Shown here one piece after another: positions 41,748-49,879 of a DNA stretch of 64,000 nt. Source of the stretch: Nocardia sp. NBC_00508 (GTDB taxonomy: Bacteria; Actinomycetota; Actinomycetes; Mycobacteriales; Mycobacteriaceae); assembly GCF_036346875.1 (NCBI RefSeq), contig NZ_CP107852.1, forward strand, positions 6,386,001-6,450,000, read 5' to 3'. The position numbers and the translations under genes are program-made. Numbering within the stretch: the first letter of the stretch is position 1; each line of letters starts with the position of its first letter. Below the pieces are notes generated by a model that made no database searches, was not told where the DNA came from, and saw only the letters and a program-made list of their open reading frames with translations.

Positions 41748-43247
41748 ATGCAGCGCATCATCGGAATCGAGGTCGAATACGGCATCTCGACCCCAACCGA
41801 GCCGTCGGCCAACCCGATCCTCACCTCCACCCAGGCGGTTCTGGCCTACGCCGCGGCCGAGGGCGTGCCGCGCGCGAAGCGCACCCGCTGGGACTACGAG
41901 GTGGAGTCGCCGCTGCGTGACGCGCGGGGATTCGACCTGAGCCGGATGAACGGACCCGCTCCGGTGATCGATGCCGATGAGGTCGGTGCGGCCAACATGA
42001 TCCTCACCAACGGCGCACGGCTCTACGTCGACCACGCCCATCCGGAATACTCCGCGCCGGAGGTCACCGATCCGCTGGACGCGGTGATCTGGGACAAGGC
42101 GGGCGAGCGGGTGATGGAGGCCGCCGCACGGCACGCCTCGAGCGTGCCGGGGGCCCCGCGCCTGCAGCTGTACAAGAACAATGTCGACGGCAAGGGCGCC
42201 TCCTACGGCACGCATGAGAACTACCTCATGAACCGGGAGACCCCGTTCAACCAGATCATCGTCGGGCTCACACCGTTCTTCGTGTCCCGCCAGGTGATCT
42301 GCGGTTCCGGCCGGGTCGGCATCGGCCAGTCCGGCGACCACGCGGGGTTCCAGCTGTCCCAGCGCTCGGACTATATCGAGGTCGAGGTCGGCCTGGAGAC
42401 GACGCTCAAGCGCGGCATCATCAACACGCGCGATGAACCGCACGCCGACGCCGACAAATACCGCAGGCTGCACGTCATCATCGGCGACGCCAACCTGGCC
42501 GAGATGTCGACCTACCTCAAGGTCGGCACCACCGCGCTGGTGCTCGACCTGATCGAGGCGGGCGAGGACCTGTCGGATCTGCAGCTGGCCCGCCCGGTCA
42601 CCGCCGTGCACACGATCAGCCACGACCCGACGCTGCGCGCGACCGTCGCGCTCGCCGACGGGCGCGAGTTCACCGGGCTCGCACTGCAGCGTGTCTACCT
42701 GGACCGGGTGATCAAGTTCGCCGACCGCACCGGCAACGACGACAAGCGCGTCCAGGACATCATCGAGAACTGGGCCATGGTGCTGGACCTGCTCGAACGC
42801 GACCCGATGGAGTGCGCGAACCTGCTCGACTGGCCCGCGAAACTGCGGCTGCTCGAGGGCATGCGCAACCGGGAGGGCCTCGGCTGGGCGGCCCCCAAGC
42901 TGCACCTGATGGACCTGCAGTATTCGGATGTGCGCCTGGACAAGGGGCTCTACAACCGCCTGGTCGCCCGCGGATCGATGAAGCGGCTGGTCACCGAACA
43001 ACAGGTCCTCGATGCCATGACCAACCCGCCCACCGACACCCGCGCCTACTTCCGCGGCGAATGCCTGCGCCGCTTCGGCGCCGACATCGCGGCCGCCAGC
43101 TGGGATTCGGTGATCTTCGACCTGGGCGGCGACTCCCTGGTCCGCATCCCCACCCTGGAACCGCGCCGCGGCACCAAGGCGCATGTCGGCAAACTCCTCG
43201 ACGGCGTGGACACCGCCGCCGACCTGGTCGAGCAACTGACCACCTGA
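41748..43247 (+). CDS. dop: Pup deamidase/depupylase
   Basis: 499 aa. It converts the C-terminal Gln of Pup to Glu and removes Pup from substrates. It is a glutamine-synthetase-like fold beginning MQRIIGIEVEYGIS, with metal/ATP residues in YKNNVDGKGASYGTHENYL and NTRDEPHADADKYRRLHVIIGD. Relative to PafA it has the longer N-terminal loop (PSANPILTSTQAVLAYAAAEGVPR) that is diagnostic of Dop. The C-terminal domain (about 430-499) is shared with PafA. pup-prcBA follow, with their own promoter. Confidence 0.97.
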   Translation: MQRIIGIEVEYGISTPTEPSANPILTSTQAVLAYAAAEGVPRAKRTRWDYEVESPLRDARGFDLSRMNGPAPVIDADEVGAANMILTNGARLYVDHAHPEYSAPEVTDPLDAVIWDKAGERVMEAAARHASSVPGAPRLQLYKNNVDGKGASYGTHENYLMNRETPFNQIIVGLTPFFVSRQVICGSGRVGIGQSGDHAGFQLSQRSDYIEVEVGLETTLKRGIINTRDEPHADADKYRRLHVIIGDANLAEMSTYLKVGTTALVLDLIEAGEDLSDLQLARPVTAVHTISHDPTLRATVALADGREFTGLALQRVYLDRVIKFADRTGNDDKRVQDIIENWAMVLDLLERDPMECANLLDWPAKLRLLEGMRNREGLGWAAPKLHLMDLQYSDVRLDKGLYNRLVARGSMKRLVTEQQVLDAMTNPPTDTRAYFRGECLRRFGADIAAASWDSVIFDLGGDSLVRIPTLEPRRGTKAHVGKLLDGVDTAADLVEQLTT

Positions 43248-43291
43248 ACACAGCACGGCTACAAAATCGGCACACTGTCGGCGCTGGTAGG

Positions 43292-43297
43292 TAGTGT
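43292..43297 (+). promoter_or_regulatory. Probable -10 box of the pup-prcBA operon
   Basis: TAGTGT, giving a leader of about 80 nt up to pup. The leader ends in GAGGAGG (about 43369-43375). Confidence 0.5.
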
Positions 43298-43305
43298 TGA
43301 GGAAC

Positions 43306-43340
43306 GAGCACGGACAATGCTCATGATCGGGATCGTGCTC
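43306..43340 (+). promoter_or_regulatory. Hairpin at the start of the pup leader
   Basis: Arms GAGCACG (43306-43312) and CGTGCTC (43334-43340) enclose a 21-nt loop with further ATGATCG/CGATG-like partial symmetry. It would sit at the 5' end of the pup-prcBA mRNA if the -10 call at 43292 is right. It may affect stability or serve as an operator. Confidence 0.4.
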
Positions 43341-43384
43341 ACGATGAGTCCCGGTCATGATGAGGACAGAGGAGGTCGGCTGCC

Positions 43385-43579
43385 ATGGCACAAGAGCAGA
43401 CCAAGCGCGCCGGGGGCGGCGACGAGGACGAGAGCCCGGACGGTGTAGACGCCGCCGGTCAGGAGCGCCGCGAAAAGCTGGCGGAGGAAACCGACGACCT
43501 GCTCGACGAGATCGATGACGTGCTCGAGGAGAACGCCGAGGACTTCGTCCGCGCGTACGTGCAGAAAGGTGGCCAGTGA
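43385..43579 (+). CDS. pup: Prokaryotic ubiquitin-like protein Pup
   Basis: 64 aa, acidic and largely disordered, ending in GGQ, so Dop deamidation to GGE is required before ligation. The helical Mpa-binding stretch is LAEETDDLLDEIDDVLEENAEDFVRAYVQKGGQ. A strong GAGGAGG precedes the ATG. The stop overlaps the prcB GTG by 4 bp. Confidence 0.98.
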   Translation: MAQEQTKRAGGGDEDESPDGVDAAGQERREKLAEETDDLLDEIDDVLEENAEDFVRAYVQKGGQ

Positions 43580-44430
43580 CAGTCGGTGACCCCTCGCGTC
43601 TCCACTTGGGGTACGCCCTCTCTTCCTTCTCCGAATACCTGCGCATGCATGCCCCGGACCTCTTGCCTGCCACGAGGTTCGGACAGGGTGCCGCCGGATT
43701 CTCCGGCGGCACCTCCGCGAAGGACATCGCTCCGCACGGCACCACCATCGTCGCGATCAGCTACCGCGGCGGTGTGCTGATCGCCGGCGACCGGCGCGCC
43801 ACCCAGGGAAACCTGTTGGCCAGCCGGGACATCGAGAAGGTCTACATCACCGACAGCTATTCCGCTGCGGGCATCGCGGGCACCGCGGGCATGGCGGTGG
43901 AGATGGTGCGGATCTTCGCGGTGGAGCTGGAGCACTACGAGAAGCTCGAGGGCGTGTCGCTGACCTTCGGCGGCAAGGCGAACAAGCTGTCGAAGATGGT
44001 GCGGGAGAACTTGCCCGCGGCTCTGCAGGGTCTGGCGGTGGTGCCCATGCTGGTCGGCTACGACCTCGACGCCACCGACCCGGACAAAGCGGGTCGCATC
44101 GTGTCGTTCGATGTGGTGGGTGGACGCAGTGAGGAGCGTTTCGGGTACGCCGCGGTCGGTTCCGGCTCGGTGTTCGCGAAGTCCGCGCTGAAGAAGTTGT
44201 ACGCCAAGGGAATCGATCAGGACCGCGCGCTGCGCATCGCCGTCGAGTCGCTCTACGACGCGGCCGACGACGACACCGCGACGGGTGGTCCGGATCTGGT
44301 GCGCGGCATCTTCCCGACGGCGATCCTGATCGATGAGGAGGGTGCGGCCGAGGTGACCGAGTCGCGGCTCGCGGAGATCACCCGCGGGATCGTGGCCGAC
44401 CGTGAGGCCGCCGAAGAAGGGAGCGCCTGA
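43576..44430 (+). CDS. prcB: Proteasome beta subunit
   Basis: 284 aa from a GTG overlapping the pup stop. An N-terminal propeptide of 55 residues is followed by HG-TTIVAI. Autocleavage before Thr56 exposes the catalytic N-terminal Thr of the 20S core. The Lys-type charge relay region is RRATQGN...IEKVY, and SGS-like features are conserved (VGSGSVFAKSALKKLY). The mature chain forms the inner rings with PrcA outside. Confidence 0.98.
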   Translation: MTVGDPSRLHLGYALSSFSEYLRMHAPDLLPATRFGQGAAGFSGGTSAKDIAPHGTTIVAISYRGGVLIAGDRRATQGNLLASRDIEKVYITDSYSAAGIAGTAGMAVEMVRIFAVELEHYEKLEGVSLTFGGKANKLSKMVRENLPAALQGLAVVPMLVGYDLDATDPDKAGRIVSFDVVGGRSEERFGYAAVGSGSVFAKSALKKLYAKGIDQDRALRIAVESLYDAADDDTATGGPDLVRGIFPTAILIDEEGAAEVTESRLAEITRGIVADREAAEEGSA

Positions 44431-44432
44431 TC

Positions 44433-45233
44433 ATGACGTTGCCGTACTACGCGTCGGCCGAGCAGATCATGCGCGACAAGACCGAGCTGGCGCGCAAAGG
44501 TATCGCTCGGGGGCGCAGCGTCGTGGTGCTGACGTATGACAAGGGTGTGCTGTTCGTCGCGGAGAACCCGTCCGCGACGCTGCACAAGGTGAGTGAGCTC
44601 TACGACCGGGTCGGGTTCGCCGCGGTCGGCAAGTACAACGAGTTCGAGAACCTGCGCCGGGGCGGCATCCTGCAGGCCGATATCCGCGGCTACCAGTACG
44701 ACCGCCGCGACGTCACCGGCCGTGCGCTGGCCAACGCCTACGCGCAGACCCTCGGCACGATCTTCACCGACCAGCTCAAGCCGTACGAGGTGGAGATCTG
44801 CGTGGCCGAGGTGGGCTATCCGGAGCAGGCCGCGCAGTCGGTGCTGTACCGGATCACCTTCGACGGGTCGATCGTGGACGAGCGGGAGTTCGTGGTGATG
44901 GGCGGCACGACCGAGCCGATCGTCACCGCGCTGAAGACGTCCTACCAGCCGGGTCTGGATCTGGCCTCCGCGATCGGTGTCGCGGTGCGCGCGCTGCAGG
45001 CGCGGGCACCGGAGGGCGCGGAAAAGGAGAAGCGGGTGCTCGACGTGAGCTCGCTCGAGGTCGCCACGCTGGAGCAGGCGCGTCCGCGCCGCGCGTTCCG
45101 GCGGGTCACCAATACCGCGCTGGAGCGTTTGCTGAGCCCGGCGAAGGCCGGTGACACCGCCACGTCGAAGAACGGCAAGCCCGGGTCGAAGGGCGAGGAG
45201 TCCTCGGGGGAGGACACTCCCTCCGCGGAGTGA
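44433..45233 (+). CDS. prcA: Proteasome alpha subunit
   Basis: 266 aa, 2 bp after prcB. The N-terminal gate segment MTLPYYASAEQIMRDKTELARKGIARGRSVVVL is the standard start. No catalytic Thr, as expected for alpha. The C-terminal tail (about 225-266) is a low-complexity, charged Ser/Lys/Glu-rich extension (AGDTATSKNGKPGSKGEESS). It forms the outer rings that Mpa docks on. Confidence 0.98.
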   Translation: MTLPYYASAEQIMRDKTELARKGIARGRSVVVLTYDKGVLFVAENPSATLHKVSELYDRVGFAAVGKYNEFENLRRGGILQADIRGYQYDRRDVTGRALANAYAQTLGTIFTDQLKPYEVEICVAEVGYPEQAAQSVLYRITFDGSIVDEREFVVMGGTTEPIVTALKTSYQPGLDLASAIGVAVRALQARAPEGAEKEKRVLDVSSLEVATLEQARPRRAFRRVTNTALERLLSPAKAGDTATSKNGKPGSKGEESSGEDTPSAE

Positions 45234-45257
45234 TCCACCGAGCCGAGGAGGCTCGAC

Positions 45258-45286
45258 GGCCCGCGAACGACGTTCGTTCGCGGGCC
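45258..45286 (+). terminator. Hairpin terminator after prcA
   Basis: Perfect stem GGCCCGCGAACGA/TCGTTCGCGGGCC (13 bp) with a 3-nt loop, without a U-tract, 25 bp after the prcA stop. Confidence 0.8.
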
Positions 45287-45438
45287 GTGCCGTCATGCCC
45301 TGGCACGGTACCGAGGTGTGCATCCTCCGGCGGAAGCGCCGTTTCGCCCGCGCAAATTCCGACAAAGCGGGCCAAATCGTTGTGAAGACGTATGCATACG
45401 GGTTGTTCGGTGCCCCACGCAAGTCCCTTACATGGCTG

Positions 45439-45444
45439 TAATGT
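45439..45444 (+). promoter_or_regulatory. -10 box of pafA (leaderless)
   Basis: TAATGT 7 nt before GTG 45452. It supports the GTG start over the upstream in-frame starts. Confidence 0.6.
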
Positions 45445-45451
45445 CGATAGT

Positions 45452-46810
45452 GTGCAGCGACGAATTATGGGGATCGAGACCGAGTTCGGTGTGACATGCA
45501 CCTTCCACGGTCACCGTCGACTGTCCCCCGACGAGGTGGCCCGGTATCTGTTCCGCCGGGTGGTGTCCTGGGGCCGTAGCTCGAACGTGTTCCTCCGCAA
45601 CGGTGCTCGGCTCTACCTCGACGTCGGGTCCCACCCGGAGTACGCGACCGCGGAGTGCGACAACCTGGCGCAATTGGTGACCCACGACCGTGCGGGCGAG
45701 CGGGTCCTCGAAGAGTTGCTGATCGACGCCGAGCAGCGTTTGGCCGAAGAAGGCATCGGCGGCGACATCTATCTGTTCAAGAACAACACCGACTCCGCGG
45801 GCAACTCCTACGGCTGCCATGAGAACTTCCTGGTGGTCCGGGCGGGCGAGTTCTCCCGGATCTCGGATGTGCTGCTGCCGTTCCTGGTGACCCGGCAGCT
45901 GATCTGCGGCGCGGGCAAGGTGCTGCAGACGCCGAAGGCCGCCACCTTCTGCCTGTCGCAGCGTGCCGAGCACATCTGGGAGGGTGTCTCCTCGGCGACC
46001 ACCCGTTCGCGGCCGATCATCAATACCCGCGACGAGCCGCATGCCGACGCGGAGAAGTACCGCCGCCTGCACGTGATCGTCGGCGACTCCAACATGTCCG
46101 AGACCACCACCATGCTCAAGGTCGGCACGGCCGCCCTGGTGCTGGAGATGATCGAGGCGGGCGTGTCGTTCCGCGACTTTGCCTTGGACAACCCGATCCG
46201 CGCGATCCGCGAGGTCAGCCACGACCTGACCGGCCGCCGACCGGTGCGCCTGGCGGGCGGACGGCAGGCCAGCGCTCTGGACATCCAGCGCGAGTACTAC
46301 GCCCGCGCGGTGGAGCATCTGCGCAACCGGGACCGCGATCCCCAGATCGATCAGGTGGTCGACCTGTGGGGCCGGACCCTCGACGCGGTCGAGGCACAGG
46401 ACTTCGCGAAGGTCGACACCGAGATCGACTGGGTGATCAAGCGCAAGCTGTTCCAGCGCTATCAGGACCGGTACGGCATGGAACTGTCCGATCCGAAGAT
46501 CGCTCAGCTGGATCTGGCCTACCACGACATCAAACGCGGACGCGGCGTGTTCGACCTGCTGCAGCGCAAAGGCCTGGCCAAGCGCGTCACCGAGGACGAG
46601 GCTGTGGATGCCGCGGTCGACACCCCGCCGCAGACCACCAGGGCCAAGTTGCGCGGCGATTTCATCACCGCCGCCCAGGAGGCGGGACGCGACTTCACCG
46701 TCGACTGGGTGCACCTGAAGCTGAACGACCAAGCGCAGCGCACCGTGCTGTGCAAGGACCCGTTCCGTTCGGTCGACGAGCGCGTGGATCGCCTGATTGC
46801 CTCGATGTGA
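45452..46810 (+). CDS. pafA: Pup-protein ligase
   Basis: 452 aa from GTG 45452, the family's usual length and N-terminus (M/VQRRIMGIETEFGVTCTFHG); an in-frame start 60 bp upstream is rejected. The glutamine-synthetase-like fold has the Glu of GIETEFG, YLFKNNTDSAGNSYGCHENF and NTRDEPHADAEKYRRLHVIVGDSN for Mg-ATP. It lacks the long N-terminal Dop loop. It attaches Pup's terminal Glu to substrate lysines. A vapBC pair directly follows. Confidence 0.97.
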   Translation: MQRRIMGIETEFGVTCTFHGHRRLSPDEVARYLFRRVVSWGRSSNVFLRNGARLYLDVGSHPEYATAECDNLAQLVTHDRAGERVLEELLIDAEQRLAEEGIGGDIYLFKNNTDSAGNSYGCHENFLVVRAGEFSRISDVLLPFLVTRQLICGAGKVLQTPKAATFCLSQRAEHIWEGVSSATTRSRPIINTRDEPHADAEKYRRLHVIVGDSNMSETTTMLKVGTAALVLEMIEAGVSFRDFALDNPIRAIREVSHDLTGRRPVRLAGGRQASALDIQREYYARAVEHLRNRDRDPQIDQVVDLWGRTLDAVEAQDFAKVDTEIDWVIKRKLFQRYQDRYGMELSDPKIAQLDLAYHDIKRGRGVFDLLQRKGLAKRVTEDEAVDAAVDTPPQTTRAKLRGDFITAAQEAGRDFTVDWVHLKLNDQAQRTVLCKDPFRSVDERVDRLIASM

Positions 46811-46852
46811 TGCAGCGCTGATTTGGCGTTGATGCAGCGCTACTATAGCGCT
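46808..46852 (+). promoter_or_regulatory. vapBC promoter with phased AGCGCT operator sites
   Basis: The 12-mer TGATGCAGCGCT occurs at 46808-46819 (its TGA is the pafA stop) and at 46830-46841. The palindrome AGCGCT occurs at 46814, 46836 and 46847, i.e. spaced 22 and 11 bp, on one helical face. The -10 box TACTAT (46841-46846) lies between the last two copies, 6 nt before ATG 46853. This suits autorepression by the RHH antitoxin. Confidence 0.7.
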
Positions 46853-47092
46853 ATGGCTACTATTCAGATCCGTGATATCCCGGCAGAGGATGCCGAGGTG
46901 CTTCGCCGCCGAGCCGAAGCCGCTGGCATGTCGCTGCAGGCGTATATGCGTAGGGAGCTGATCGCACTCGCGCGGCGGCGCACCAAGGCGGAGGCAATGG
47001 CCGCCATCCGAGATGCGCTGGAGCGTGATCCTTTACCAGGGGGCGACCGCGAGAGCGTGCTGGCGGCGCTGCGGGAAGCTCGTGATGAGTGA
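46853..47092 (+). CDS. vapB: VapB/FitA-type ribbon-helix-helix antitoxin
   Basis: 79 aa. The N-terminal RHH domain (ATIQIRDIPAEDAEVLRRRAEAAGMSLQAYMRREL) binds DNA. The C-terminal tail (about 50-79) should wrap the PIN toxin. The start follows the phased operator, probably without a leader. It overlaps vapC by 8 bp. It interrupts the usual pafA-pafB-pafC neighbourhood. Confidence 0.93.
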   Translation: MATIQIRDIPAEDAEVLRRRAEAAGMSLQAYMRRELIALARRRTKAEAMAAIRDALERDPLPGGDRESVLAALREARDE

Positions 47093-47489
47093 CGAGTTGG
47101 TCCTCGACGCATCCGCGGCAGCAGAGGCGCTCCTGCGCAAGGATGCCGTCGGCACAATCGTTGCCGAGCGGATCGCATCGTCGGTATGCCACTCGCCGCA
47201 CCTGATCGACGCAGAAGTTGGGAACGTCCTGCGGCGGCACGAGCGACAGGGGCTCATCAACGAAGAGTCCGCAATCACAGGTCTCCGGTTGCTGAAGTCG
47301 ATGGTGGACGAGCGGTACGCGCATCATGGCTGGCTCGCGATCGAGGCGTGGGGACTGCGGCACACGGTGACCTTCTACGATGCGCTCTACGTCGCGCTGG
47401 CGGCTCGGTTGGATATTCCTCTGTTGACCGCCGACGAGAAGTTGACCAAGGCGCCGGGCCTGCCTTGTCAGGTTGAACTGATCTCCTGA
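47085..47489 (+). CDS. vapC: VapC-type PIN-domain ribonuclease toxin
   Basis: 134 aa from ATG 47085. The PIN acidic residues are visible: Asp8 in LVLDASAAAEAL, Glu44 in HLIDAEVGNVL, and the pair in VTFYDALYVALAARLDIPLLTADEKL (Asp about 98 and Asp about 116). All are present, so the toxin looks active. The target RNA is unknown. Confidence 0.93.
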   Translation: MSDELVLDASAAAEALLRKDAVGTIVAERIASSVCHSPHLIDAEVGNVLRRHERQGLINEESAITGLRLLKSMVDERYAHHGWLAIEAWGLRHTVTFYDALYVALAARLDIPLLTADEKLTKAPGLPCQVELIS

Positions 47490-47656
47490 ACGGCGGTGAC
47501 GGGAGGCGTTCGCGCTTCGGCGACGGCGCGCCCGACGTCGACACCGGTACCGAGCGGGGTGACGGAGAAGGCGATGATCATGGTTCGATGATGCCCGCTC
47601 GCGGGCTGTGATCGACCGAATCGCGCGCCGCCGCGCGGTGACGCCACCACGCCGAT

Positions 47657-47662
47657 TACCCT
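47657..47662 (+). promoter_or_regulatory. -10 box of pafB (leaderless)
   Basis: TACCCT 7 nt before GTG 47670. The rest of the 180-bp vapC-pafB gap shows nothing further that I can support. Confidence 0.55.
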
Positions 47663-47669
47663 CTATCGC

Positions 47670-48665
47670 GTGGCGATATCCAAGGTCGAGCGGCTGATGA
47701 ATCTGGTCATCGCGCTGCTGTCGACCCGGCAGTTCCTGACCGCGGAGCGGATCCGGGACAGTGTCGCCGGATATGAGGACTCCGTCAGCGACGAGGCGTT
47801 CAGCCGGATGTTCGAGCGGGACAAGAACGAGCTGCGCGATCTGGGCATTCCGCTGGAAGTGGGACCGGTGAGCCGGTACTCGACGATCGAGGGCTACCGG
47901 ATCAACCGGGACGCCTACGAACTGCCCGACATCGACCTGACCGACCAGGAGGCCGCCGCCGTCGCGGTGGCCGTGCAGATGTGGGAGTCCCCCGAGCTCG
48001 CCGCGGCCGCGGAGGGCGCGCTGCTCAAACTGCGGGCGGCGGGCATCCACGTGGAGACCGATGCCGCGGTGGCGTCGGTGCCCGCCGTACCGGCCCGCGC
48101 GCGCGGGTCGGAACCGGTGCTCGGCAAGCTGCTCGCCGCGATCGACGCGGGCCAGGCGGTGCGATTCGAGCACCGCGGCGCGATCAATGCCCCGTATCTG
48201 ATGCGCGACGTCGAGCCTTGGGGCGTGGTCACCCACCACGGCCGGTGGTACCTGGTCGGGCACGACCGAGACCGGAAGGCGGTGCGCAGCTTCCGGCTGT
48301 CCCGGATCGGCGACGACGTGACCACGTATGGGCCGCGGAACGCGGTCCGCAAGCCCGAGGGCGTCGACCTGCGCGCCATCGTCGACCAGGTCACCAGCAC
48401 CGCGCCGGTCAGCGGCTCGGCCACGGTGTGGGTGGCCGAGGGCCGGGGACGGGAGATCCGCAGGCTCGGCGAGATCACCGGCGAGCGCACCATCGGCGGC
48501 CGCTCGGGCTCGGTGGTGCAACTGCCGGTGCGTTCCCCCGACTGGCTGGCCCGGCTCATCACCGGTCTCGGCCCGGACGCGGTGGTGCTCGCCCCCGAAG
48601 GCCTCAGGGCCGACGTCATCGCTCGGCTGCGCTCGGTGTTCGACCACACGGAGGTGCGGGCATAG
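47670..48665 (+). CDS. pafB: PafB, WYL-domain transcriptional activator subunit
   Basis: 331 aa from GTG 47670. N-terminal winged HTH (about 5-75), WYL domain (about 145-215: LLAAIDAGQAVRFEHRG... GVVTHHGRWYLVGHDRDRKAVRSFRLSRIG) and a C-terminal WCX-like extension (about 235-330). With PafC it forms the RecA-independent DNA-damage activator that switches on repair genes. It is named from its place beside pafA but is not itself part of pupylation. Confidence 0.95.
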   Translation: MAISKVERLMNLVIALLSTRQFLTAERIRDSVAGYEDSVSDEAFSRMFERDKNELRDLGIPLEVGPVSRYSTIEGYRINRDAYELPDIDLTDQEAAAVAVAVQMWESPELAAAAEGALLKLRAAGIHVETDAAVASVPAVPARARGSEPVLGKLLAAIDAGQAVRFEHRGAINAPYLMRDVEPWGVVTHHGRWYLVGHDRDRKAVRSFRLSRIGDDVTTYGPRNAVRKPEGVDLRAIVDQVTSTAPVSGSATVWVAEGRGREIRRLGEITGERTIGGRSGSVVQLPVRSPDWLARLITGLGPDAVVLAPEGLRADVIARLRSVFDHTEVRA

Positions 48666-48776
48666 TGCGCGACCGAATCATCGACACAGCCGCCTGCGCG
48701 GTCATGGTGGACGCGAGCGTCAGCGAGGAGCGGGCATGAGTGAACGGGCGGCAGGCGCGACGGGCGGGGCGAGGTC

Positions 48777-49754
48777 ATGAGTTCCCGGCTCTCGGTCCGC
48801 CTGTCGCGGCTGCTCAACATGATCCCGTACTTCATCGCCCATCCCGGCATCAGCGCCGCCGAAGCCGCCGCCGACCTGGGTGTGACCACCAAGCAGTTGA
48901 TGAGCGACCTCAACCAGTTGTGGATGTGCGGGCTGCCCGGGTACGGGCCCGGCGACCTGATCGATCTGTCGTTCTCCGAGGAGAGCATCGAGGTCACCTT
49001 CTCCGCGGGCATCGACCGGCCGCTGCGGCTGACTTCCACCGAAGCGACGGCGCTGCTGGTCGCGCTGCGCTCCATCGTGGACATGCCGGGCATGGTCGAC
49101 CCGACGGCGGCGCACGCGGCCATTGCCAAGATCGAATCCGCCATCGCCGGCGGGTCGGCCCCCGGCGAGTACGTGCATGCACGCATCCCGCCGCGAGAGG
49201 CTCCCGCCGTGGCCGCCGTGCGGTCAGCGCTTGCGCTCGGTCGCGCGGTGCGCCTGGTGTACTACTCCGCCAGCCGCGATGTGGTGTCCGAACGTATCGT
49301 CGATCCGATTCGCATCGTCCTCGTGGACGACAACAGCTATCTGCAAGCCTGGTGCAGGCAGGCCGAAGGCGTGCGGCTGTTCCGGTTCGATCGGATCGAG
49401 GCCGCGACCCAACTGGACGAGGCCGCCCGCCCGCCGAAAGACATCACCGACGCGACGGCGGGCCTGGACCTGTTCCAGGACGATCCTGCGGTTCCGCTGG
49501 CGCGGTTGCGCATCCACCCCGACTACGCTTGGGTACTCGATCAATACCCGATGCACCGGCTCGCAGTGCACCCGGACGGCAGCCTGGAGGCGACCATGCG
49601 GTTCGCCACGCTGGACTGGATGGCGCGGCTGCTGCTCGGTTTCGGCTCGGGCGTCACCGTTCTCGGTCCGCCGGAACTGGTCGCGGCCGTGCGTGAGCGA
49701 TCCAACGCCGCCCTGGCCGCCTACGAGGAAGCCGGATACCTGGAGGCCCGATGA
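48777..49754 (+). CDS. pafC: PafC, WYL-domain transcriptional activator subunit
   Basis: 325 aa with the same architecture: HTH (about 5-70: LLNMIPYFIAHPGISAAEAAADLGVTTKQLMSDLNQLW), WYL domain (about 145-215, ALALGRAVRLVYYSASRDVVSERIVDPIRI) and WCX-like end. The 111-bp gap after pafB contains a 14-codon frame (48736-48780) whose stop overlaps the pafC ATG. It could be a coupling peptide but is too short to call. Confidence 0.95.
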   Translation: MSSRLSVRLSRLLNMIPYFIAHPGISAAEAAADLGVTTKQLMSDLNQLWMCGLPGYGPGDLIDLSFSEESIEVTFSAGIDRPLRLTSTEATALLVALRSIVDMPGMVDPTAAHAAIAKIESAIAGGSAPGEYVHARIPPREAPAVAAVRSALALGRAVRLVYYSASRDVVSERIVDPIRIVLVDDNSYLQAWCRQAEGVRLFRFDRIEAATQLDEAARPPKDITDATAGLDLFQDDPAVPLARLRIHPDYAWVLDQYPMHRLAVHPDGSLEATMRFATLDWMARLLLGFGSGVTVLGPPELVAAVRERSNAALAAYEEAGYLEAR

Positions 49755-49879
49755 GGCACAACCGAACAGCGCGCCGCCGAGCGGTGGCGCACCGGAGGCT
49801 CGATGCGCAGTAGTTCGCCCGGCGCTTTACCCAGTCGTCGGGTACCGGTCTTCCGCCGGACCCGAGAGGCGGCAACGGC

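Noticed and set aside
48736..48780. 14-codon leader peptide before pafC
   Set aside because: The stop overlaps the pafC ATG, which is suggestive, but the frame is too short and of no recognisable composition to call as a gene.
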